Shown here in pieces: positions 1 through 5,004 of a DNA stretch of 6,996 nt; the stretch's first letter is position 1, and every line of letters starts with the position of its first letter. Origin of the DNA: Nitriliruptoraceae bacterium (GTDB lineage: Bacteria; Actinomycetota; Nitriliruptoria; Nitriliruptorales; Nitriliruptoraceae); contig SKTG01000318.1 in NCBI GenBank assembly GCA_007118045.1, forward strand, positions 1 to 6,996, in the 5' to 3' direction. Both the position numbers and the translations under genes were made by a program. The notes below the pieces were generated by a model. That model searched no databases. It had not been told where the DNA came from and saw only the letters and a program-made list of their open reading frames with translations.

Positions 1-1491
1 GCCGACGGCGTCGCGGCGGCGGTGGCGGCTGGCGAGCTCGAGGTCGACCGGGTGGGCGCCGCGCCGGGCGAGCCGGCTCCCGCGGTCGACGGAGCCACCC
101 GCCGACCCGGTGGACGTGGAGGTGGTGAGCACGGGGACGGGGCCGATGGTGAGGAGGTCGTGTCGACCCCGGAGGCGTTCGCGGCGGAGCGCCGCCTCGC
201 TCGCGGCCTGGCGACGCTCGCCAGCGCCGATCGCCCCCGGCTCACGCCGTACCTCGAGGACCTCGAGCCGAGCGACGAGCTCACCCAGGGTCAACGGGCC
301 GCGGTCCGGGCGGTCTTCAGCGACCCGGTCTCCGTGCTCACCGGCGGGCCGGGTACCGGCAAGACCCGGACGGTCGACGAGGTGGTGCGTGCGGCGGAGC
401 GCGCCGGGGCGGAGATCGCGCTGTGTGCCCCGACGGGCCGGGCCGCGAAGCGCATGGAGGAGCTCGTCGGACGCCCCGCGACGACGATCCACCGGTTGCT
501 GGACGCGCGCCCGACCGGCGATGGCGGCTTCGCGTTCCGCTACGGCAGGGACGAGCGTCTGCCCCACGACCTCGTCGTCGCCGACGAGGTGTCGATGTGC
601 GACACCTGGCTGGCCTCCCGGCTCGTGGCCGCCGTCGACGACGGCGCGCACCTGCTGCTGGTGGGCGACCCCGCGCAGCTGCCCTCGGTCGGGCCGGGGG
701 ACGTGTTGCGCGACCTCCTGCGCTCGGCGGCGCTGCCCGTGACCGAGCTGACCGAGATCCACCGGCAGGCGGCGGACAGCCGCATCGTCGGTCTCGCGAA
801 CGAGGTGCTCGCCGGCGAGGTCGCGCAGCTCAAGGGCGTCGACGGTGACGTCTTCGTGGCCGAGGAGCGTCAGCGCGACCGCATCGTCCCGCGGGTCGTG
901 CAGGCCGTCGCCGAACGCGCGCCCGGCTACTTCGACGTCGAGGTGGAGCAGGTGCAGGTGCTCGCCCCGATGTACCGGGGACCGGCCGGGGTCGACGCGC
1001 TCAACGCCGCGCTCAAGGAGGCGCTCAACCCCGCTGCCGACCGCCCCGGCGTGGCGGGGTTCAACATCGGGGACCGCGTGATGCAGACGCGCAACGACCC
1101 GGAGCTCGACGTCGCGAACGGCGACGTCGGCGGCGTGGTCGACCTCGACAAGCGGGAGGGGACGCTGCGGGTGGCCTTCCCGCGCGGGGAGGTCACGTGC
1201 ACGTCCGCCCAGGCGCGCGACCTCACGCCGGCGTGGGCGGTCACCGTGCACAAGGCGCAGGGCGGTGAGTGGCCGGTGGTGGTCCTGGTGCTCGATCGGT
1301 CGCACCGACCGATGTTGTGGCGCAATCTCGTCTACACGGCCGTCACCCGGGCCCAACGAGCGCTGATCGTCGTCGGGCAGTCGGAGGCGCTGCACGTCGC
1401 GGCCCGGCAGGACCGGCCGAGCGACCGACGGACAGGTCTCGCGTGGCGGCTGGCGGCGGCCCTCGGCACACGAACGGCGGGGGGAACGTGA
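1..1491 (+). CDS. recD2: RecD2-like SF1B DNA helicase, 5' end cut off by the window
   Basis: ATP-dependent 5'-3' DNA helicase of the RecD/RecD2 (SF1B) family, cytoplasmic, expected to act in DNA repair or replication-fork processing. The frame is open from base 1, so the GTG at 22 is probably not the true start. Family members are usually about 700-750 residues; 496 codons remain, and the N-terminal OB and helix-hairpin-helix parts are missing. Numbering codons from base 1: Q-motif LTQGQRAAV 94-102, Walker A GGPGTGKT 115-122, motif Ia APTGRAAKRM about 143-152, motif II DEVSM 195-199, motif III GDPAQLPSVGPG 222-233, HRQ 254-256, motif V-like VTVHKAQGGEWP 415-424, motif VI VYTAVTRAQRALIVVG 444-459. 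All helicase motifs look intact. An acidic, Gly-rich low-complexity stretch at codons about 20-54 precedes the helicase core. A RecD subunit of RecBCD is less likely: no recB or recC is visible and the layout is RecD2-like. The methyltransferase follows after 13 nt. Confidence 0.93.
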   Translation, partial: ADGVAAAVAAGELEVDRVGAAPGEPAPAVDGATRRPGGRGGGEHGDGADGEEVVSTPEAFAAERRLARGLATLASADRPRLTPYLEDLEPSDELTQGQRAAVRAVFSDPVSVLTGGPGTGKTRTVDEVVRAAERAGAEIALCAPTGRAAKRMEELVGRPATTIHRLLDARPTGDGGFAFRYGRDERLPHDLVVADEVSMCDTWLASRLVAAVDDGAHLLLVGDPAQLPSVGPGDVLRDLLRSAALPVTELTEIHRQAADSRIVGLANEVLAGEVAQLKGVDGDVFVAEERQRDRIVPRVVQAVAERAPGYFDVEVEQVQVLAPMYRGPAGVDALNAALKEALNPAADRPGVAGFNIGDRVMQTRNDPELDVANGDVGGVVDLDKREGTLRVAFPRGEVTCTSAQARDLTPAWAVTVHKAQGGEWPVVVLVLDRSHRPMLWRNLVYTAVTRAQRALIVVGQSEALHVAARQDRPSDRRTGLAWRLAAALGTRTAGGT

Positions 1492-1504
1492 GTGGTGGAG
1501 CAGC

Positions 1505-2248
1505 GTGAGCGGTCAGGGCCCGCACCTCGACGCGTGGGCGCGTGCTGAGCTCTACGCCCGGCTGCCGATCACGACGGCGGACCGGTGGTGGCTCGAGCTG
1601 GCCCGCGCCGCCGAGGGCCCCGTGCTCGAGCTCGGAGCGGGCGCGGGGCGGTTGACGGCGGCCCTGTGCGACCTCGACCTCGAGGTGACCGCGGTCGAGC
1701 GGGATCCGGCCATGCTCGCCGCCCTGCGGGACCGCGTCGGCGACCGGGCGGAGGTGCTGGCCGCCGATGTCACCGACCTCCCCGCGGGACCGCCGGCGGC
1801 GCTCGTGCTGCTCGCGACCTCGCTGCTCAACGAACAGGCCGATCCGGCGGCGCGCCGGCGTCTGCTGGAGCGGGCCGCGAGCCGGTGCGCCGACGGCGGT
1901 CAGGTCGCGCTGCAGGTGCTCGGACCCTGGTGGCTGACGTCCATGCCGGACCGGTCGGTGGGCGAGCTGCTCCCGCTCGACGGCTCCCCGGCCGTCAGGG
2001 TCACGATCGAGGCCGGTGAGCTCGACCCGTGGACGGCGCGACGCCGGGCGACGCTCAGCTACCGCTTCCCCGACGGTGCGCTGCTCACGGACCGGCTCGA
2101 CGCCGCGATCGTGCTGGGACCGGAGCTGCTCGACGGCTTCGACGGGGCGGGGCTGCGTCTGGTGACCGGTCGGGGCATCGAGCCGCCGGCGGCACCGGGC
2201 GTCGACCAGTCCGTCTGGTACCTGCTGGCCGAACCCGCGCCGCGGTGA
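1505..2248 (+). CDS. class I SAM-dependent methyltransferase, substrate unknown
   Basis: Protein of 247 residues with a Rossmann-type methyltransferase core, predicted cytoplasmic. Motif I is VLELGAGAGRLTAAL at residues 40-54, followed by the acidic end of strand 2 (AVERD, 63-67), the adenine-contacting region ADVTDLP (87-93) and a strand-4 stretch ALVLLATSLLNEQ (99-111). The C-terminal half, about 140-247, is beta-rich and ends in a WYLLAEP strand. It resembles small actinobacterial methyltransferases of unknown substrate, and nothing in the sequence identifies the acceptor. The start is GTG at 1505, with GGAG at 1497-1500 only 4 nt upstream, which is close. No alternative start upstream in this frame looks better. 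It begins 13 nt after the helicase stop, so the pair is probably one operon; whether they work together is not shown. The stop codon lies in the first copy of a 14-bp tandem duplication. Confidence 0.88.
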   Translation: MSGQGPHLDAWARAELYARLPITTADRWWLELARAAEGPVLELGAGAGRLTAALCDLDLEVTAVERDPAMLAALRDRVGDRAEVLAADVTDLPAGPPAALVLLATSLLNEQADPAARRRLLERAASRCADGGQVALQVLGPWWLTSMPDRSVGELLPLDGSPAVRVTIEAGELDPWTARRRATLSYRFPDGALLTDRLDAAIVLGPELLDGFDGAGLRLVTGRGIEPPAAPGVDQSVWYLLAEPAPR

Positions 2249-2272
2249 CCGTCCCGCGGTGACCGTCCCGCG
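2241..2272. repeat. 14-bp perfect tandem duplication over the methyltransferase stop codon
   Basis: The unit CGCGGTGACCGTCC occurs at 2241-2254 and again, identical, at 2255-2268; CGCG at 2269-2272 begins a third. The first copy contains the methyltransferase TGA at 2246-2248. Because 14 is not a multiple of three, the second TGA is in another frame. This looks like a recent local duplication. The second copy can also form a weak stem (2261-2267 with 2281-2287) in the convergent gap between the methyltransferase and the 74-residue gene. Confidence 0.8.
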
Positions 2273-2287
2273 CACAGGGCGGCGGTC
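2261..2287. terminator. weak candidate hairpin between convergent genes
   Basis: GACCGTC at 2261-2267 can pair with GGCGGTC at 2281-2287, giving seven pairs including one G-U, with a 13-nt loop. It sits in the 51-nt gap between two convergent genes, where a bidirectional terminator is expected. No T-tract follows on either strand, so it is not a canonical intrinsic terminator. In DNA this GC-rich such a stem could arise by chance. Confidence 0.2.
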
Positions 2288-2299
2288 GCTCGAGGAGGG

Positions 2300-2524
2300 C
2301 TACGGCTGCCCACCGGGGTCCGGGGCCGAGCGCCGTTGCAGGCGGGTGATCAGCGGCGCCCAGTCGGGGAAGAGCCGGACCAAGGTCTCCACGCTCACGC
2401 CCGACAGCATCAGCCGGAGCAGGACGAGCTCGCGGTGCGTGCTCACGCTCGCCCGGGCGGCCTCGGCGAGCTCGGGGTCCTCGGGATGGTGTTCGGGATG
2501 GTGCTCGGGAGGATCGACGGCCAC
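2300..2524 (-). CDS. small 74-residue protein with His/Glu/Pro-rich N-terminus, function unknown
   Basis: I do not recognise this protein. GTG start at 2522-2524 (minus strand), TAG stop at 2300-2302. Coding is supported by a strong Shine-Dalgarno GGAGGAG at 2533-2539, 7 nt before the start, and by strong G/C bias at third codon positions. Residues 5-15 hold an EHHP tetrapeptide repeat followed by an acidic patch. Residues about 19-66 are predicted largely helical and amphipathic, with a G-V-S-x-E-x-L pattern (residues 42-48) followed by LFPDWAPLITRLQ, loosely like a short helix-turn-helix; that reading is only a guess. There is no signal peptide or membrane segment. It lies downstream of the Cys-rich gene on the same strand (156-nt gap) and is convergent with the methyltransferase. 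It could be a small regulator or an adaptor. Confidence 0.65.
   Translation of the reverse strand: MAVDPPEHHPEHHPEDPELAEAARASVSTHRELVLLRLMLSGVSVETLVRLFPDWAPLITRLQRRSAPDPGGQP
2481..2510. repeat. 12-bp in-frame tandem repeat (2.5 copies) inside the 74-residue gene
   Basis: On the plus strand TCGGGATGGTGT (2481-2492) is followed by TCGGGATGGTGC (2493-2504) and the partial copy TCGGGA (2505-2510). Read on the minus strand it encodes the EHHP repeat. The unit length is a multiple of three, so copy number can change without breaking the frame. Confidence 0.8.
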
Positions 2525-2532
2525 GCTCGCGC

Positions 2533-2539
2533 TCCTCCG
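2533..2539 (-). promoter_or_regulatory. strong Shine-Dalgarno fixing the GTG start of the 74-residue gene
   Basis: The minus strand reads GGAGGAG, then 7 nt, then GTG at 2524. This is one of the best ribosome-binding sites in the window and the main reason for accepting this short gene and its start. Confidence 0.7.
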
Positions 2540-2577
2540 GGCCGGGGCTGCTCCCGCTGTCTCGGACCACCCTCCGC

Positions 2578-2632
2578 AGTATCGGCGGGATCCCGCGGAC
2601 CCTTGACACCACGCTGGGTGGTCGTCACCACC
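2578..2632 (-). promoter_or_regulatory. candidate promoter/operator region upstream of the 74-residue gene
   Basis: On the minus strand a -10-like GATACT lies at 2583-2578. Immediately upstream is a perfect 12-bp palindrome GCGGGATCCCGC at 2585-2596, where a repressor would cover the promoter spacer. Further upstream is the inverted repeat GGTGGT-CGTC-ACCACC at 2617-2632. No convincing -35 box is present. The rest of the 156-nt gap (2525-2680) shows nothing else I can name. The regulatory role is inferred. Confidence 0.3.
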
Positions 2633-2680
2633 ACTCTCAGCGCCTGGTCCTGGGGCGAGCAGCGGTCGGCCCGGGAACGG

Positions 2681-3136
2681 TCAGCCACGATGGGCCGCGC
2701 GCAGGACCTCGCCACAGCCGTCGGGTCGGGTCGCCGTCCCGAACCAGCAGCGGCCGAGGGGATGCTCGTTGCGGCGGCAGTAGCGGACGGCTTCCGTCGC
2801 TGCCGTGAGACCGGCACGGAACGCCGCCACCGCGGCATCCGCCGCGTCGGGGGCGTCGCCGGCTCCCACTGCGGTGTCGTCCTCGGGCGGGTCGTCGTCG
2901 AGACCCGACAGCCGGTGCGCGAGCACGCACCAGTGGGCCGCCCCGCACCGCGCGAGCGCGCACCCGGCCTCGTCGCAGACCGACCGGTCGGGGTCGTGCC
3001 CGCAGACGGCGACGAGCCGTCGCGACGCTCGCACCAGCGCCGTCCGGGCCGCCCAGGCGTGCTCGGGTTCGTCGGGCGCGGAACACGTCAGCCCGCGCGG
3101 GCCGACCGTCACGCGTACGTCTGCGGTCCGTCCCAT
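2681..3136 (-). CDS. Cys-rich 151-residue protein, function unknown
   Basis: I do not recognise a family. ATG start at 3134-3136, TGA stop at 2681-2683. Third codon positions are overwhelmingly G or C across the frame, supporting a real gene. There are nine cysteines, at residues 18, 45, 54, 59, 64, 70, 120, 130 and 141, with histidines among them (47, 68, 74, 125). Two clusters stand out: residues 45-70, with C-x8-C-x4-C-x4-C-x5-C spacing, and 120-141, separated by an acidic Ala/Asp-rich linker (about 80-104). This suggests metal binding or disulfides, but no standard zinc-finger signature is clear. No signal peptide or membrane segment is seen, so a cytoplasmic metal-binding protein is the simpler inference. 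The Shine-Dalgarno is poor (GAGG only 2 nt from ATG, or GGGG at about 7 nt). An alternative GTG start at 3214 would add 26 residues, but those cover a non-triplet tandem repeat and look non-coding. Divergent from the ATP-grasp gene. Confidence 0.6.
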   Translation of the reverse strand: MGRTADVRVTVGPRGLTCSAPDEPEHAWAARTALVRASRRLVAVCGHDPDRSVCDEAGCALARCGAAHWCVLAHRLSGLDDDPPEDDTAVGAGDAPDAADAAVAAFRAGLTAATEAVRYCRRNEHPLGRCWFGTATRPDGCGEVLRAAHRG

Positions 3137-3174
3137 GACCTCGCCCCGTGGAGCACGTGCGTGCTCGTCCCCGA

Positions 3175-3220
3175 TGGTCGCCCCGGGCCACCTCCGTGGT
3201 CGCCCCGGGACCACCTTCCT
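3175..3220. repeat. 22-bp tandem near-repeat upstream of the Cys-rich gene
   Basis: The 13-bp core TGGTCGCCCCGGG occurs identically at 3175-3187 and 3197-3209, exactly 22 bp apart. Each copy is followed by a similar CCACCT tract, with one inserted A in the second copy. A 22-bp spacing places both cores on the same face of the helix (about two turns). The repeats lie about 40-80 bp upstream of the ATG at 3136, where activator or repressor sites would be expected. A regulatory role is inferred; the duplication is directly visible. Confidence 0.55.
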
Positions 3221-3228
3221 CGACCGTA
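3215..3228 (-). promoter_or_regulatory. weak -10-like box for the Cys-rich gene
   Basis: The minus strand has TACGGT at 3228-3223, matching the TANNNT pattern of actinobacterial -10 boxes. Transcription would begin near 3216. That gives either a leader of about 80 nt containing the two 22-bp repeats, or a nearly leaderless start at the GTG at 3214. No good -35 is seen. Confidence 0.25.
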
Positions 3229-3317
3229 GCCTGCCGCCGCCGTCCTGCCGACGATCCGTGCGGCTGATGGGTGGTGGTCCTCATCGGGGCAACGGCACGG
3301 CGCCGCTCGAGCTGACG

Positions 3318-3329
3318 GTGGTGCACCAC
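3318..3329. promoter_or_regulatory. 12-bp perfect palindrome in the divergent intergenic region, candidate operator
   Basis: GTGGTGCACCAC at 3318-3329 is a perfect inverted repeat about 38 bp upstream of the putative -35 box of the ATP-grasp gene. Its half-site GTGGT/ACCAC also forms the inverted repeat at 2617-2632, though with a 4-bp instead of a 2-bp centre. It could be a binding site for a dimeric regulator of the divergent genes. Apart from this, the flanking promoter boxes and the 22-bp repeat, I see nothing in 3137-3403. Confidence 0.35.
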
Positions 3330-3366
3330 GTCGCGCGACCGCCGGACCCGCCGGGGTGGGGGCTGG

Positions 3367-3404
3367 ATGACCACGGCGGCGGGTGGCCGCTAGGTTCGCG
3401 ACGA
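3367..3404 (+). promoter_or_regulatory. candidate promoter giving a leaderless ATP-grasp transcript
   Basis: A -35-like ATGACC at 3367-3372 and a -10-like TAGGTT at 3391-3396 are separated by 18 nt. The -10 box ends 7 nt before the ATG at 3404, so transcription would start at or next to the start codon. No Shine-Dalgarno precedes this ATG, as expected for a leaderless mRNA, which is common in actinobacteria. The boxes are matches by eye only. Confidence 0.4.
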
Positions 3405-5002
3405 TGAGCGCGCTGTTCGACGACTACCTGACCGAGGACCTCTTCGACGAGGTCTTCCACGACGACGGCTCCGTCCGGCCGCACTACGTGGAACTGGTCG
3501 ACCGGCTGCGCGGGATCGCGCCGGACGACCTCGAGCGCCGTGAGCGCATCCGCGACGGCATCTTCCGGACGGCCGGCATCACGTTCACCGTGTACGGCGA
3601 CGACGCCGGCGTCGAGCGCACCTTCCCCATGGACCTCGTGCCGCGGATCGTCCCGGCGGGGGAGTGGGCCACGATCGAGCGGGGGGTCGCGCAACGGGTG
3701 ACCGCCCTGAACCGCTTCCTCGAGGACCTCTACGCCGGCGAGCAGGCGGCCGTGCGGGACGGGGTCGTACCACGCTGGCTGGTGCAGACGGCCGAGGGCT
3801 TCCGCCGCCAGGCGTTCGGGATCCCGGTGCCCCACGCCGCCCGGTGCCTCGTCTCCGGCGTCGACCTGGTCCGGGACCGCCAGGGCACCTACGTGGTGCT
3901 CGAGGACAACCTGCGCAACCCCTCGGGCATCTCCTACGTGCTGGAGAACCGGGCGGCGATGACCCGGGTGCTCCCACGGGCCTTCGCCGAGCAGCGCGTG
4001 CGACCCGTCGACCACTACGGCCCGATGCTGCTCCGGGCGCTGCGCGAGGTCGCGCCACCGTCCGCGGGCGAGCACCCGGTCGCGGTCGTGCTGACCCCGG
4101 GCGTGTACAACTCCGCGTACTTCGAGCACGCCTTCCTGGCGCGGCAGATGGGTATCGAGCTCGTCGAGGGACGCGACCTCGTCGTCGACGAGCACGTGGT
4201 CCACATGCGCACGACCCAGGGACTCAAGCGAGTGGACGTGATCTACCGGCGGGTCGACGACGACTTCCTCGACCCGGTGGTGTTCCGCCCGGACTCGGCG
4301 TTGGGGGTCCCCGGCCTGCTGTCCGCGGCGCGCGCCGGCAACGTCACGATCGCGAACGCGATCGGCAACGGGGTCGCAGACGACAAGGCGTTCTACGTGT
4401 TCGTGCCCGACCTGATCCGCTTCTACCTCGGCGAGGAGCCCATCCTGCCGAACGTCGCGACCTACGTGCTCTGGGACGACCAGCAGCGCGCCGAGGTGCT
4501 GGACCGTCTCGGCGAGCTGGTGGTCAAGCCGGTGGCGGAGTCGGGTGGTCACGGCATGCTGATCGGGCCGCACGCCAGCGAGGCCGAGGTGGCGGCGATG
4601 CACGACCGCATCGTCGCCAACCCGCGGGGATACATCGCCCAGGAGCTCGTCCAGCTCTCCCGTCACCCGACCTTGATCGACGGGGAGATGGAGGGTCGCC
4701 ACGTCGACCTGCGCCCCTTCGCGATCTCCGGTGAATCCGTCGAGGTCGTGCCCGGTGGTCTGACGAGGGTGGCGTTGCGCAAGGGCTCCCTGGTGGTCAA
4801 CTCCTCCCAGGGGGGCGGGTCGAAGGACACCTGGGTGCTCGATGCCGCGCCCGGCCACGACGCGACCGGCGACGACGCGACCGCGGACGACGCGACCCCG
4901 GACGACGCCCTCCGAGCCGACGTGATCGCCGGCGGCACGGCGACCGAGGACCCCGTGGGTGACCTCGCCCCGAGCGGTGCGGCCAGCGGCGGGAGGGCCT
5001 GA
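3404..5002 (+). CDS. circularly permuted ATP-grasp protein (DUF404/DUF407, COG2308), predicted amide/peptide ligase
   Basis: Protein of 532 residues of the circularly permuted ATP-grasp type 2 family, predicted to use ATP to activate a carboxylate and form an amide bond; substrate unknown. Family landmarks in order: acidic N-terminus ending DGSVRPHY (21-28), TFPMDLVPRIV (73-83), VLEDNLRNPSGISYVLENR (165-183), LTPGVYNSAYFEHAFLA (230-246), YRRVDDDFLDP (281-291), NAIGNGVADDKAFYVFVP (318-335), the glycine-rich KPVAESGGHGMLIGP (375-389), YIAQE (410-414), DLRPFA (435-440) and KGSLVVNSSQGGGSKDTWVL (460-479). The core is therefore complete. Residues about 480-532 are an extra acidic, Ala-rich tail with a pentapeptide repeat, probably disordered. 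ATG 3404 is chosen because similarity starts there and a -10-like box lies just upstream; a GTG at 3383 would add seven residues. The alpha-E gene starts 2 nt after the stop, so the two are probably translationally coupled. No signal peptide, so cytoplasmic. Confidence 0.93.
   Translation: MSALFDDYLTEDLFDEVFHDDGSVRPHYVELVDRLRGIAPDDLERRERIRDGIFRTAGITFTVYGDDAGVERTFPMDLVPRIVPAGEWATIERGVAQRVTALNRFLEDLYAGEQAAVRDGVVPRWLVQTAEGFRRQAFGIPVPHAARCLVSGVDLVRDRQGTYVVLEDNLRNPSGISYVLENRAAMTRVLPRAFAEQRVRPVDHYGPMLLRALREVAPPSAGEHPVAVVLTPGVYNSAYFEHAFLARQMGIELVEGRDLVVDEHVVHMRTTQGLKRVDVIYRRVDDDFLDPVVFRPDSALGVPGLLSAARAGNVTIANAIGNGVADDKAFYVFVPDLIRFYLGEEPILPNVATYVLWDDQQRAEVLDRLGELVVKPVAESGGHGMLIGPHASEAEVAAMHDRIVANPRGYIAQELVQLSRHPTLIDGEMEGRHVDLRPFAISGESVEVVPGGLTRVALRKGSLVVNSSQGGGSKDTWVLDAAPGHDATGDDATADDATPDDALRADVIAGGTATEDPVGDLAPSGAASGGRA
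4856..4915. repeat. 15-bp (pentapeptide) repeat in the ATP-grasp C-terminal tail
   Basis: Four consecutive 15-nt units encode HDATG, DDATA, DDATP and DDALR (residues 485-504). The core GACGACGCGACC is exact in units two and three, and GACGCGACC is shared by the first three. The fourth is diverged. The unit keeps the frame. It lies beyond the last conserved ATP-grasp motif, in a strongly acidic tail. Confidence 0.75.
4991..4997 (+). promoter_or_regulatory. strong Shine-Dalgarno for the alpha-E gene inside the ATP-grasp 3' end
   Basis: GGGAGGG lies 7 nt before the ATG at 5005 and inside the last codons of the ATP-grasp gene. It supports this start and tight translational coupling of the two genes. 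Confidence 0.7.
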
Positions 5003-5004
5003 CG

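Noticed and set aside
22..24. GTG at 22 as the true start of the helicase
   Set aside because: The frame is open to base 1, no ribosome-binding site is seen, and the family needs a longer N-terminus.
1343..2275. Minus-strand open frame opposite the methyltransferase
   Set aside because: Arg/Gln/His-rich composition typical of an antisense shadow; the plus strand has a clear SAM-binding motif.
2603..2608. Perfect TTGACA on the plus strand
   Set aside because: No -10-like box follows at 16-19 nt, and no plus-strand gene lies downstream before 3404.
2336..3229. Plus-strand open frame across the 74-residue and Cys-rich genes
   Set aside because: Composition is unlike a folded protein and it lacks a good start site, while the minus-strand frames have better codon bias and, for the small gene, a strong Shine-Dalgarno.
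2637..3374. Second minus-strand frame overlapping the Cys-rich gene
   Set aside because: Arg-rich, poorly structured translation; the neighbouring frame has the stronger third-position G/C bias.
3383..3403. GTG at 3383 as the ATP-grasp start
   Set aside because: It would add seven residues without family similarity and would place the start upstream of the likely -10 box; ATG 3404 fits better.
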